Positions 39,860 through 49,275 of a stretch of DNA of 64,000 nt are shown here, one piece after another. The stretch is from positions 303,110-367,109 of the forward strand of contig NZ_CP123991.1 in the NCBI RefSeq assembly GCF_029919255.1, read 5' to 3'. The translations under genes and the position numbers were made by a program. Every line of letters starts with the position of its first letter. Position 1 is the stretch's first letter. A model generated the notes under the pieces. That model was not told the DNA's origin. It saw only the letters and a program-made list of their open reading frames with translations, and searched no databases. Origin of the DNA: a cyanobacterium endosymbiont of Epithemia clementina EcSB. GTDB taxonomy: Bacteria > Cyanobacteriota > Cyanobacteriia > Cyanobacteriales > Microcystaceae.

Positions 39860-41227
39860 ATGAGTATAGCCACAATCAACCCAACCACGGGAAAAACTTT
39901 AAAAACCTTTGAATCGCTGACAGACTCAGAAATAGAAGCCAAACTTACCTTAGCGGATAAAACCTTTAAAGAGTATCGTAAAACGACAATTGCACAACGA
40001 AGTCGATGGTTAAACAACGCTGCTGACATTCTAGAAAAGGACTATCGCAAATTTGCCAAACTGATAACTATAGAAATGGGCAAACCGATCAAAGAAGCAA
40101 TAGCTGAAATTCAAAAATGTACCCTTATTTGTCGTTTTTATGCGGAAAACACCCATAAATTTCTTAGGGATGTTCCAGTAGCCACTGATGCCAGTCGTAG
40201 CTTTGTTCGTTATCAACCTCTTGGTATAATTTTAGCAGTTATGCCCTGGAATTTTCCTTTCTGGCAAGTCTTTCGCTTTGCGGCACCCGCTTTAATGTCC
40301 GGTAATGTAGGCATACTTAAACATGCTTCCAACGTCCCTCAATGTGCCCTAACCATTGAAGTAATTTTGAAAGCTGCCGAATTTCCTGCCGGGGCATTTC
40401 AAACCTTTCTAATAGGGGCTTCGCAGGTCGAGGCTGTGATGGCTGATGAGCGCGTCAAAGCGGGAACCTTAACTGGAAGTGAACCAGCCGGAGCTAGTTT
40501 TGTATCTACAGCAGGGAAAAATATAAAAAAAACCGTATTGGAACTGGGTGGAAGTGATCCCTTCATTGTCTTAGACAGTGCCAATATTGAAGCTGCTACT
40601 ACTGCTGCGGTTACCGCCCGAATGCTTAATAATGGACAATCATGTATTGCCGCAAAACGGTTGATCGTAGTCGAGTCAGTGGCTGGTCGTTTTGAAAAAC
40701 TTTTGGTAGAAAAATTTCAAGCCCTGAAAATGGGTGATCCCATGTCAGAAGAAGTAGACATTGGTCCTTTAGCCACCCCTAGAATTCTTCAAGATATTGA
40801 TCAACAAGTTCAAGAAACCGTAACAAAAGGGGCTAAAATTCTGATTGGTGGACAACCCACTCGCGATACTCCTGGAAATTTTTATCCTCCAACCATTTTA
40901 AAAGATATTCCTGTAGATTCTCCTGGTTATAGCGATGAATTCTTTGGTCCTGTTGCATTGCTCTTTCGGGTTGAAGATATCGACAAAGCTATCGAATTAG
41001 CTAACAGCACTATCTTTGGGTTAGGAGCTAGTGGTTGGACTAACGATCCTGCAGAACAAGAAAGATTAGTCGAAGAGATCGAGGCTGGATGCGTCTTTAT
41101 CAATAGCATTGTCAAATCTGACCCCCGCTTACCCTTTGGAGGAATCAAGCGATCAGGTTACGGACGAGAATTAAGTATCCAGGGTATTCGAGAATTTGTT
41201 AACGTAAAGACTATTTGGATTAACTGA
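39860..41227 (+). CDS. Succinate-semialdehyde dehydrogenase (NAD(P)+)
   Basis: A 455-residue aldehyde dehydrogenase. Key elements are the Asn of the oxyanion hole in MPWNFPFWQV, the general-base segment LELGGSDPFIVLD, the catalytic cysteine in NNGQSCIAAKR, and the C-terminal PFGGIKRSGYGRE. ATG at 39860 (MSIATINPTTGK) is chosen; the frame extends 27 codons further to a TTG but the extension is unlike the family. It oxidises succinic semialdehyde to succinate. The 2-oxoglutarate decarboxylase gene follows 171 bp later on the same strand, which fixes its likely role in the cyanobacterial bypass that joins 2-oxoglutarate to succinate. Confidence 0.92.
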   Translation: MSIATINPTTGKTLKTFESLTDSEIEAKLTLADKTFKEYRKTTIAQRSRWLNNAADILEKDYRKFAKLITIEMGKPIKEAIAEIQKCTLICRFYAENTHKFLRDVPVATDASRSFVRYQPLGIILAVMPWNFPFWQVFRFAAPALMSGNVGILKHASNVPQCALTIEVILKAAEFPAGAFQTFLIGASQVEAVMADERVKAGTLTGSEPAGASFVSTAGKNIKKTVLELGGSDPFIVLDSANIEAATTAAVTARMLNNGQSCIAAKRLIVVESVAGRFEKLLVEKFQALKMGDPMSEEVDIGPLATPRILQDIDQQVQETVTKGAKILIGGQPTRDTPGNFYPPTILKDIPVDSPGYSDEFFGPVALLFRVEDIDKAIELANSTIFGLGASGWTNDPAEQERLVEEIEAGCVFINSIVKSDPRLPFGGIKRSGYGRELSIQGIREFVNVKTIWIN

Positions 41228-41324
41228 TTAATGTGATTACACTGAGCAGTTTACGTCAAGCATCTTTAGCTAGTTTGGATAAACATTCCACTATTATAAA
41301 GTACGAAGAAAGTTATCAAAAAAT

Positions 41325-41345
41325 ATCTTTCCCGAAGGGAAAGAT
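41325..41345 (+). promoter_or_regulatory. Hairpin between the two bypass genes
   Basis: ATCTTTCCC and GGGAAAGAT pair perfectly around a GAA triloop, followed by TCTCT. It lies 98 bp past the dehydrogenase stop and 54 bp before the decarboxylase start. It could attenuate or terminate read-through, or stabilise a processed mRNA end. Confidence 0.6.
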
Positions 41346-41398
41346 TCTCTAAAGATCACTCATATGAAAATGATTTATTAATCTTGAGGATAGAAATT

Positions 41399-43069
41399 AT
41401 GGGGGAACCAACAACAGCTCAATTACTGGTTGAATGTCTAGAAAATGAGGGAGTAGAATACATATTCGGACTTCCTGGGGAAGAAAATCTTCATGTTCTC
41501 GAAGCATTAAAGCATTCTTCGATCAAATTTATCACCACTCGTCACGAACAAGGAGCAGCCTTCATGGCCGACGTCTATGGACGACTGACGGGAAACCCAG
41601 GGGTGTGTTTATCCACTCTTGGTCCAGGAGCAACTAATTTGATGACAGGAGTAGCTGATGCTAATCTTGATGGCGCGCCATTAGTTGCTATCACGGGACA
41701 GGTGGGAACTGATCGTATGCACATTGAGTCCCATCAGTACCTAGATCTAGTAGCAATGTTTGCTCCAGTAACCAAATGGAATAAACAGATTGTTCGTCCT
41801 AGTATTACGCCTGAAATTACTAGAAAAGCATTTAAAATTGCTAAAAGTGAAAAGCCGGGGGCAGTTCACATTGATTTACCGGAAAATATTGCCGCGATGC
41901 CCGCTTTTGGTCATCCACTTAAGCGGGACTGTCAGGAAAAAACTTACGCTTCATATCGTAGTTTAAATGCAGCAGCCATGGCCATTTCTAAAGCCAAAAA
42001 CCCCTTAATTTTGGTTGGGAATGGAACTATTCGCGCTCAGGCCAGTAAAGCCTTAACGGAATTTGCCACTACCTTGAATATTCCAGTGGTCAATACCTTT
42101 ATGGGCAAAGGGGCAGTTCCTTATACCCATCCCTTAGCCTTATGGACTTTAGGGTTACAACAACGGGATTTAATTAGCTATGCCTTTGAAAAGTGCAGCT
42201 TAGTGATCGCGGTGGGGTACGATCTAATTGAATATTCTCCTAAAAAATGGAACCCTGAAGGGACAACTCCCATTATCCATATTGGCATGGAAGCGGCTGA
42301 AATTGATAGCAGTTATATTCCTTTAGTAGAAGTGGTCGGTGATATTTCTGATTCCTTGATGGATATTCTCAAACGGGCTGACCGCCAAGGAAAATCAACA
42401 GAAGTTGTGACAGATTTACGAAGAGAAATTGTCGCTGATTATAGACGGTACGCCTATGATGAAGGGTATCCTGTTAAACCACAAAAGATTATTTATGATC
42501 TACGTCAGGTGATGGGGCCAGAAGATATTGTTATTTCTGATGTGGGAGCGCATAAAATGTGGATTGCCCGCCATTATCACTGTAATACTCCAAATACTTG
42601 TTTGATTTCTAACGGATTTGCTGCCATGGGAATTGCTATCCCGGGGGCGATAGCTGCTAAATTGGTTCATCCTGATAAGAAGGTGGTAGCCGTCACAGGA
42701 GACGGCGGGTTTATGATGAATTGTCAGGAATTAGAAACTGCTTTACGAGTCGGAACTCCTTTTGTTACGTTAATTTTTAACGACAATGGTTATGGGTTGA
42801 TTGAATGGAAACAACTTAACCAATTCGGAGAATCAGCCTTTATTAGATTTAGCAATCCTGACTTTGTTAAGTTTGCTGAAAGTATGGGATTAAAGGGATA
42901 TCGGGTTGAGTCGGCAACTGACTTAATTCCTATTTTAAAGACTGCTTTAGAACAAGATGTTCCCGCAGTCATTGATTGTCCTGTTGATTATGGTGAAAAT
43001 ATCCGTTTCTCCCAAAAGTCAGGAGATTTAAAAGGTAGGTTGGGTATAGCCAACTCAAAAGAAGGTTAA
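41399..43069 (+). CDS. ThDP-dependent 2-oxoglutarate decarboxylase (acetolactate-synthase-like)
   Basis: A 556-residue thiamine-diphosphate enzyme. The N-terminal catalytic Glu region reads THHEQGAAFMADVYGRLTG-like (TRHEQGAAFMADVYGRL), then LGPGATNLMTGVADA. The ThDP/Mg motif begins TGDGGFMMNCQELETA and ends FNDNGYG. By sequence alone it resembles acetolactate synthase large subunit. Its location beside succinate-semialdehyde dehydrogenase matches the gene pair characterised in Synechococcus sp. PCC 7002 (Zhang and Bryant) that decarboxylates 2-oxoglutarate to succinic semialdehyde, closing the TCA cycle without 2-oxoglutarate dehydrogenase. ATG at 41399 has a GAGGA site 10-14 nt upstream; the open frame extends five codons to a TTG. 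Confidence 0.85.
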   Translation: MGEPTTAQLLVECLENEGVEYIFGLPGEENLHVLEALKHSSIKFITTRHEQGAAFMADVYGRLTGNPGVCLSTLGPGATNLMTGVADANLDGAPLVAITGQVGTDRMHIESHQYLDLVAMFAPVTKWNKQIVRPSITPEITRKAFKIAKSEKPGAVHIDLPENIAAMPAFGHPLKRDCQEKTYASYRSLNAAAMAISKAKNPLILVGNGTIRAQASKALTEFATTLNIPVVNTFMGKGAVPYTHPLALWTLGLQQRDLISYAFEKCSLVIAVGYDLIEYSPKKWNPEGTTPIIHIGMEAAEIDSSYIPLVEVVGDISDSLMDILKRADRQGKSTEVVTDLRREIVADYRRYAYDEGYPVKPQKIIYDLRQVMGPEDIVISDVGAHKMWIARHYHCNTPNTCLISNGFAAMGIAIPGAIAAKLVHPDKKVVAVTGDGGFMMNCQELETALRVGTPFVTLIFNDNGYGLIEWKQLNQFGESAFIRFSNPDFVKFAESMGLKGYRVESATDLIPILKTALEQDVPAVIDCPVDYGENIRFSQKSGDLKGRLGIANSKEG

Positions 43070-43136
43070 AAACTGCGATTTTTCCGGTAAGAAACACCAA
43101 GCCATCATTATAAAAATCGATTAACCTACCCGATAT

Positions 43137-43490
43137 GACAAACAATCACCTTATTTTTTATCAAGGAATTTTAAGTCTTGCCACTTCAGTAATATTTGGT
43201 GGGTGATAACAGCCTAAATATGAGTAATTAGTTCTATTTTAGCTGGAATATCGAGCTATTTCAGAATTAATTTCCTTGTTGTTAGCGATACGAGCGAACT
43301 TCAATTTATTCCTCAAAGCATAGCTCTTCTATTCTATGAAAATGTGGGTTTGGCTTATAGACTCTCTTTCTGGTTGACAATTATTTTAAACATCGGAGGA
43401 GTCTATGATGAATTCAATAAGGAAGGAGACGGGAAAATTAACTATGTTTCGCTGGGGGTTTCCTATAAACAACCATCATATCGAATTTAA
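43137..43490 (+). pseudogene. Remnant of an outer-membrane beta-barrel-like protein
   Basis: From 43284 an open plus frame of 68 codons reads SDTSELQFIPQSIALLFYEN, GLAYRLSFWLTIILNIGGVY and GKINYVSLGVSYKQPSYRI before a stop at 43490. Alternating hydrophobic residues, aromatic girdles and short polar turns suggest antiparallel beta strands at the C-terminal end of a porin-like protein. Upstream, from ATG 43137, snippets in other frames (VIFGG; LVGDNSLNM) may belong to the same gene. No start, signal peptide or continuous frame remains. Family not identified. Confidence 0.5.
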
Positions 43491-43710
43491 AGATGTCCAA
43501 GCTATTAAGAACTGATCTTCAATAAGGGTTAAATTCCAAACGTAAACTCTATATACGGCTAGAAGCAATACAGAAAAATTTCCCCGACTAGCACAGGACG
43601 CTCCATCTCTCTTGCAAGACTAAAAAACCAGGAGGCTCAATTAGCTTGTTTTTTGGGGGTTCCCCTCTAGGGCTTATAATAATTGCCAACCCTAGCATTG
43701 GAGGATTGAA

Positions 43711-44454
43711 ATGAAAAAATTACTACAGCGTTGGTCAACTATCTTGGCTTGTTTAGTTTTAGTTAGTGGTTTAATCTTAACGGGATGTTCTAGCCCGTCG
43801 GCAACTTCTTCTGATGTCAATACTAGTGAGAACTTAACTCGATCAATGCTGACTGACCAAGGGAATCAATTGGATATAGATAATTATGTTCCTAGACTCG
43901 AAGGTAAAGCAATAGTGGAAATGATTATTAAAGGCTCTCCCGTTACGATTGAAGTAAATGGACAAGATGCCCCCGTTACTGCCGGAAACTTCGTTGATTT
44001 GGTTAACCGCGGCTTTTACAATGGATTAACTTTTCATCGGGTAGTTAAAGAACCCCAACCTTTTGTGGCCCAAGGAGGAGATCCCCAAGGGACCGGGACC
44101 GGCAGTTTTATTGATCCTGATACAAAGAAAACTCGTTATGTTCCCCTTGAGATAAAGTTAGAAGGAGATGAAAAACCTTTCTATAGTAAGGCTTTAGGTC
44201 GACAAGGAGCTTCTATCAAAAAACCTGTAGTTCTACCCCATACCCGTGGCGCAGTGGCCATGGCTCGTTCTCAAATGCCTGATACTGCCTCCTCCCAATT
44301 CTATTTTGCTCTGTCAGATTTAACTTTTCTTGATGGAGACTATGCTGTATTTGCTTATGTAACTCAAGGAATGGATACTGTAGATAGTATTAAACAGGGC
44401 GATCATATTGATTCAGCTAAAGTGATTGTTGGATTAGAAAACTTGAAACAATAA
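43711..44454 (+). CDS. Cyclophilin-type peptidyl-prolyl isomerase, lipoprotein
   Basis: A 247-residue protein with a lipoprotein signal: [15 protein letters not shown], hydrophobic core, lipobox LTGC with acylated Cys26. The mature cyclophilin domain shows [54 protein letters not shown] and [16 protein letters not shown]. The catalytic Arg is in FHRVV. It would assist folding in the periplasm or thylakoid lumen, anchored to membrane. A strong ribosome-binding site (GGAGG) lies 7-11 nt before the ATG at 43711. The insert between the PQGTG and AMARS blocks ([20 protein letters not shown]) is typical of the cyanobacterial versions. Confidence 0.93.
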   Translation: MKKLLQRWSTILACLVLVSGLILTGCSSPSATSSDVNTSENLTRSMLTDQGNQLDIDNYVPRLEGKAIVEMIIKGSPVTIEVNGQDAPVTAGNFVDLVNRGFYNGLTFHRVVKEPQPFVAQGGDPQGTGTGSFIDPDTKKTRYVPLEIKLEGDEKPFYSKALGRQGASIKKPVVLPHTRGAVAMARSQMPDTASSQFYFALSDLTFLDGDYAVFAYVTQGMDTVDSIKQGDHIDSAKVIVGLENLKQ

Positions 44455-44707
44455 TTACTAGAAGCTTAAAACTAAAATGCTGATTTGAATGACTCGTTGA
44501 TGATGGCTTTAATGAGACTTAGTGTCAGATAGTTCTGAGGTTTAAGCCCGTTAGCTTATTCAATATACCGTAGTTGCTAAAAGCCCGCGACTACGCTATC
44601 GCTAGTTCGCATGGCTCTTGCGTACGTTTTAAAGTAGCGGAAAATTATAGACGGAAAGGGAGACAGTAAATCTCTGGTAAAAACAGCATTTGTTGAAGTC
44701 TAGTGCT

Positions 44708-45240
44708 ATGCCAATAAAATTTCATCCTAATCCTACCGGAGTATTTCGCGATTTAGATTACTTCTATTAGAAATTTGAACAGCATTGTCATTACTATTTC
44801 TCAATTGACAGCATTGATTTAGAGAGAAAAAATGACGTTCTTCTTTTAAAAGAGGTGAATTAACAAACATTAAAATTACTTTTCCTAAGTCAGGATATTA
44901 AACTGTTCAAACATTTTATACATTAAAAATTCTGCCCGATTGTAAAAAAGTATTGCTTAATTTAATCAGCTATAATCGTTTTCTGAACTTATGCCCTGAA
45001 CAATGACGTTGCTGTGCTGTTTTTGTGTGTTTGCAAAGGTTAAATTACACGAATAAGGTCAATTTTGCTCCGATAGAAGTCTTTCATTAGGTTCTCAAGA
45101 ATAGAGCAAACTTTGTTCTTGAGGTACTAGAAGGTTCTGCGGAGCATATAGTTGTTCAAAAATCCTTTGAAAAGCTATGTTAAACAGGACTTCTCGGGAC
45201 TATTTACCATCTACACAAAGATGAAGTAAAAGTTAGTTTA
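44708..45240 (+). pseudogene. Unidentified decayed gene between cyclophilin and ppk
   Basis: From ATG 44708 a frame reads MPIKFHPNPTGVFRDLDYFY, stop, KFEQHCHYYFSIDSIDLERK and NDVLLLKEVN, stop. Later frames give ILPDCKKVLLNLISYNRFLN, then NFVLEVLEGSAEHIVVQKSF. The snippets are in order, on one strand and protein-like, so a single broken gene of about 180 codons is plausible. I recognise no family. The rest of 44455-45646 has no other visible content except a short GC-rich patch at about 44585-44640. Confidence 0.4.
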
Positions 45241-45646
45241 ACTGATTAGTTAAATTTTATTTAATAGGCATTTTAAAATTAAAACGGTTAACGACAAGCT
45301 TAAAATATCTCTCGGATTGAACACTCAAGATACTGAAATGTTCAGAGTTGTTTTGTTTACTTTTTTGCTCGACTGATTATTTATACTTATTTATCAAAAA
45401 AATTTCTTTAGGAGAACAAGATAAGCTAGTTTGATCTACCACTATGTTGAAACAACCATTGTAGTTTTAATTGTTGGCAGTTATCATTTCAGATGATCGT
45501 TAACCTTGTTGTTTTTTAACTTAAGTTGAATTTACGTCGTCTTGATCATAGATATGACGCCGAGAGGACAGGTTCAATATAAAATCAAAGGCAACAACTT
45601 CTATACCGAAATTAGTTTGTGTGCCTTTTGTGTGCTTTCGAAAATC

Positions 45647-47809
45647 ATGTCCCAAGTCAATGTAGTCAATAGTACCTTTAACCTTAAAGATCCTCAATAC
45701 TATTTCAATCGAGAATTAAGCTGGTTAGAATTCAACTACCGAGTCTTACACGAAGCATTAGACGAACGAACTCCACTTCTAGAACGCCTAAAATTTATCG
45801 CAATTTTTAGCTCTAACCTCGATGAATTCTTTATGGTTCGCGTAGCAGGGTTAAAACAACAAGTAGCTGCTGATGTAAGTAAATTAACTCCTGATGGTCG
45901 TACTCCTTCTCAACAGTTAATAGATATTGGTGATCGTCTCCGTCCCCTAGTTAAACAGCAGGATCATCTGTTTGAATACACCCTCAAAAACCTCCTAATT
46001 GCTCAAGGAATTTACTTAATTAACTACGTCGATCTCGATCAAGAACAACGTACTTACCTCCATCAATATTTTGATGATTATATTTTTCCAGTACTAACAC
46101 CATTAGCAGTTGATCCGAGTCATCCTTTCCCTTATATCTCTAACCTAAGTCTAAATTTGGCGGTTGTAGTTCGTGAACCTAACACCGCAAAAGAACATTT
46201 TGCAAGAGTGAAAGTTCCTCAAGTGCTTCCCCGTTTTGTCGCATTACCCAAGGAATTACGCCATCAAGAAGACGAGCAGACTGCTATCTGGACAGGAATT
46301 CCTCTTGAACAAGTGATTGCGCATAACTTGGAGGCTTTATTTCCAGGGATGATTGTACAAGAATGTCATCCTTTTCGTTTAACTCGCAATGCGGATTTAT
46401 CGGTGGAAGAAGATGAAGCTGATGATCTTCTATTAGCCATAGAACAAGAACTCCGCAAACGTCATGTAGGTAAATCGGCAGTTCGTTTAGAAATCCACGC
46501 TTCTACTCCCAGTAACATTAGGGAACGACTGATGAAAGATTTAGTTTTAGATGAGATTGACGTTTACCATATCGACGGATTATTAGGACTCAAAGACTTA
46601 TTTTATTTTATGTTCATTCCTCGTCCTGATCTTAAAGAGAAACCTTGGAGTGCAGTTATTCCTGGTCCTTTACAACGAATCAAACAAGTTGTTAATAACA
46701 ATGAAGATAATATAATCCAACAGGAAGGAGAAAATATTTTTTCCTTAATTCGCAATTCCGATTTGTTAGTTCATCATCCCTATGATTCTTTTAGTGCTTC
46801 TGTTGAAGAATTTATTACCCAAGCTGCTTATGACCCTAATGTTTTAACAATTAAGATAACTCTATATCGTACTTCTGGCGATTCTCCTATTGTCAATGCT
46901 TTAATTGCGGCAGCAGAAAATGGTAAGCAAGTAGCAGCCTTGGTGGAATTAAAAGCCAGATTTGATGAAGAAAATAATATTCTTTGGGCGCGACGCTTAG
47001 AACAATCCGGAGTCCATGTTGTTTATGGGTTAGCTGGACTCAAAACCCATACTAAAGTAGTCTTAGTCGTACGACAGGAAGATAACAAAATTCGACGTTA
47101 TGTCCATATTGGAACAGGAAATTACAATCATAAAACCGCTAGATTGTACACCGATCTAGGCCTATTAAGTTGTCGAGAAGAACTGGGGGCTGATTTAACA
47201 GATCTATTTAATTTTCTCACAGGATATTCTCGTCAGAAATCCTACAGAAAACTGTTAGTTGCTCCCGTCAATATGCGTGATCGTATGATAGAAATGATTT
47301 ATCGAGAAGCAGAACATTGTAAGAATGGAGAAAGTGGTCGCATTGTAGCTAAAATGAACGCCCTAGTCGATTCCCAAATGATTAGAACCCTCTATGAAGC
47401 TTCCCAAGTAGGAGTTAGAATCGATTTGATTGTACGGGGAATTTGTTGTCTACGTCCAGGAGTGAAAGGTATCAGTGACAATATTAATGTTATTAGCATT
47501 GTGGGTCGTTTTTTAGAACATTCACGAATTTTTTATTTTCACAATGGTGGAAAAGAAAAAATCTATATCGGGAGTGCAGACTGGATGACTCGTAACCTTT
47601 CTCGTCGAGTTGAAGCTATAACTCCTATCGAGGAGCCATCAATTATGCAGGAGTTACAAGAAATCTTGGGAATTATGCTAGCTGACAATCGTCAAGCTTG
47701 GGAATTACAGTCTGATGGTAGTTATGTTCAAAGACATCCTGGGGAAAATTGTCGAGAACAGGGTGCGCACAAGATTTTCATGAAAATGGCATTAGATAGT
47801 CAACAATGA
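45647..47809 (+). CDS. ppk: Polyphosphate kinase 1
   Basis: A 720-residue PPK1 from ATG 45647 (MSQVNVVNSTFNLKDPQYYF). The N domain shows NRELSWLEFNYRVLHEALD and SSNLDEFFMVRVAGLK. The catalytic histidine regions KARFDEENNILWARRLEQ and RRYVHIGTGNYNHKTARLYTD are intact, as is the C-terminal GSADWMTRNLSRRVE. It reversibly polymerises phosphate from ATP. The frame extends 35 codons upstream to a TTG, but that stretch (cysteine-rich CAFCVLSKI) is unlike the family and is rejected. It converges on murF with a 101-bp gap that, unusually here, has no strong hairpin. Confidence 0.96.
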   Translation: MSQVNVVNSTFNLKDPQYYFNRELSWLEFNYRVLHEALDERTPLLERLKFIAIFSSNLDEFFMVRVAGLKQQVAADVSKLTPDGRTPSQQLIDIGDRLRPLVKQQDHLFEYTLKNLLIAQGIYLINYVDLDQEQRTYLHQYFDDYIFPVLTPLAVDPSHPFPYISNLSLNLAVVVREPNTAKEHFARVKVPQVLPRFVALPKELRHQEDEQTAIWTGIPLEQVIAHNLEALFPGMIVQECHPFRLTRNADLSVEEDEADDLLLAIEQELRKRHVGKSAVRLEIHASTPSNIRERLMKDLVLDEIDVYHIDGLLGLKDLFYFMFIPRPDLKEKPWSAVIPGPLQRIKQVVNNNEDNIIQQEGENIFSLIRNSDLLVHHPYDSFSASVEEFITQAAYDPNVLTIKITLYRTSGDSPIVNALIAAAENGKQVAALVELKARFDEENNILWARRLEQSGVHVVYGLAGLKTHTKVVLVVRQEDNKIRRYVHIGTGNYNHKTARLYTDLGLLSCREELGADLTDLFNFLTGYSRQKSYRKLLVAPVNMRDRMIEMIYREAEHCKNGESGRIVAKMNALVDSQMIRTLYEASQVGVRIDLIVRGICCLRPGVKGISDNINVISIVGRFLEHSRIFYFHNGGKEKIYIGSADWMTRNLSRRVEAITPIEEPSIMQELQEILGIMLADNRQAWELQSDGSYVQRHPGENCREQGAHKIFMKMALDSQQ

Positions 47810-47910
47810 ACTAAAAAAATAACTGAATATAGGGAGGGGTTAACACTCATCTTCCTTTCTTGGTATGAAGTGCAGCAAAACCCGTCGGCAGTATATTAGG
47901 CAGTCTCTGA

Positions 47911-49275
47911 TTAAACTTTTAACTGTTCCCGAAATTTTTCTACGACTAAGTTTAAGCCGACAGAATTAGAGGCTTTAAAAAGTAAGCGATCACCCGGTTT
48001 GACAATTTCTTTTAATCGTTCAATGAGTTCCTGATGGGTAGAGATGCAATCAGTGATTACACCTAGTGCGCCTTGGATGATTACCTCTGCTTCAGGATCA
48101 TTAACCAACACTAACAAATGATCTACTCCCACCTTCTTTACCATTTTTCCAACTTCATAATGAGATTGGGCCGATTTTTCTCCTAATTCCTTCATAGTGC
48201 CTAAAATCGCTAGATGTCGTTTGCCAGGAATTTCTTTCAACAAATTTAGAGCCGCTTTCATAGACTCTAATCCAGCATTATAGGTCTCATCGAGAATGAT
48301 AATATCGCCTGATAATTGGTATTGCCGGGAACGTCCTTCAGGTAAATGAACCTCAACTCCTTGAGTTAAAGGAGTCCAATCGAAATTTAGACATTTGGCT
48401 ACAGCCAAAGCCCCTAAATAGTTTAAAGCATTGTGACGACCTGGTAACGGCAGAGGGAAATTTATCCCCTCTACCTGTAAAGTTTGAGAATCAATTAATT
48501 TTCCAGTTATATCTCCTCCTTCAAGCCCATAAGTAATGGTTTTTCCTGACCAAACTTTTTTTGCCGTTTGAATTAAAAGAGTATTATCGTGATTGAGAAT
48601 GGCAATTCCCTCTTGAGGCATTTGAGCGAGCAACTCACATTTAGCTTGGGCGATCGCTTCTTTTGAGCCTAGTAGCCCAATATGGGCTGTTCCCACATTT
48701 GTAATCAGTCCAATAGTGGGACGGGCTATTTGAGTGAGTAAAGCAATCTCTCCTAAAGCTCGCATTCCCATTTCAATTACCATATAATTTTGATCAGTTG
48801 TTAGCTCTAATAAAGTTTTAGGAACACCTATTTCATTGTTATAATTACTTTGAGTTTTGTGAACTTTCCCCTGTGTTTTCAATACAGCTGCAATTAACTC
48901 TTTTGTAGTTGTTTTACCGACTGAGCCCGTGACAGCTATCACAGGAATATCAACTTGATTACGCCACCAATGAGCAATTTGTTGATAAGCAACTAAAGTA
49001 TCTTTCACTTTAAACTGTGGTATTTTTTTACTTAAATTCACTGGTAAATAGTGATCTACAATCAGAGCTACTGCTCCCTTTGCTATTGCATCTTCTGCAA
49101 ATTTATGTCCATCAAAATTGCGGCCTCTTAATGCTAAGAATACTTCTCCTTTGGCGATTGAACGGCTATCTGTATTGATTCCTTTAGCCTTTTCATAAGG
49201 AGTAAAGTCAAAAACTTCGTCTAAATTACTTTTAAATAAATCAAAAAAAATACTGAGAGAAATTTGGAATAACAT
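47911..49275 (-). CDS. murF: UDP-N-acetylmuramoyl-tripeptide--D-alanyl-D-alanine ligase
   Basis: A 454-residue Mur ligase. The N-terminal UDP-sugar domain has GINTDSRSIAKGEVFLALRG, the ATP-binding loop is VTGSVGKTTTKE, the central domain includes NNEIGVPKTLLEL and IGLITNVGTAHIGLLGS, and the C-terminal domain begins near LPEGRSRQYQLSGDIIILDE. It adds D-Ala-D-Ala to the muramyl tripeptide in the cytoplasm, completing the peptidoglycan stem. Retention implies the cell still makes a wall. ATG at 49275; a HIP1 octamer lies at 48650-48657. No lesions. Confidence 0.95.
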   Translation of the reverse strand: MLFQISLSIFFDLFKSNLDEVFDFTPYEKAKGINTDSRSIAKGEVFLALRGRNFDGHKFAEDAIAKGAVALIVDHYLPVNLSKKIPQFKVKDTLVAYQQIAHWWRNQVDIPVIAVTGSVGKTTTKELIAAVLKTQGKVHKTQSNYNNEIGVPKTLLELTTDQNYMVIEMGMRALGEIALLTQIARPTIGLITNVGTAHIGLLGSKEAIAQAKCELLAQMPQEGIAILNHDNTLLIQTAKKVWSGKTITYGLEGGDITGKLIDSQTLQVEGINFPLPLPGRHNALNYLGALAVAKCLNFDWTPLTQGVEVHLPEGRSRQYQLSGDIIILDETYNAGLESMKAALNLLKEIPGKRHLAILGTMKELGEKSAQSHYEVGKMVKKVGVDHLLVLVNDPEAEVIIQGALGVITDCISTHQELIERLKEIVKPGDRLLFKASNSVGLNLVVEKFREQLKV

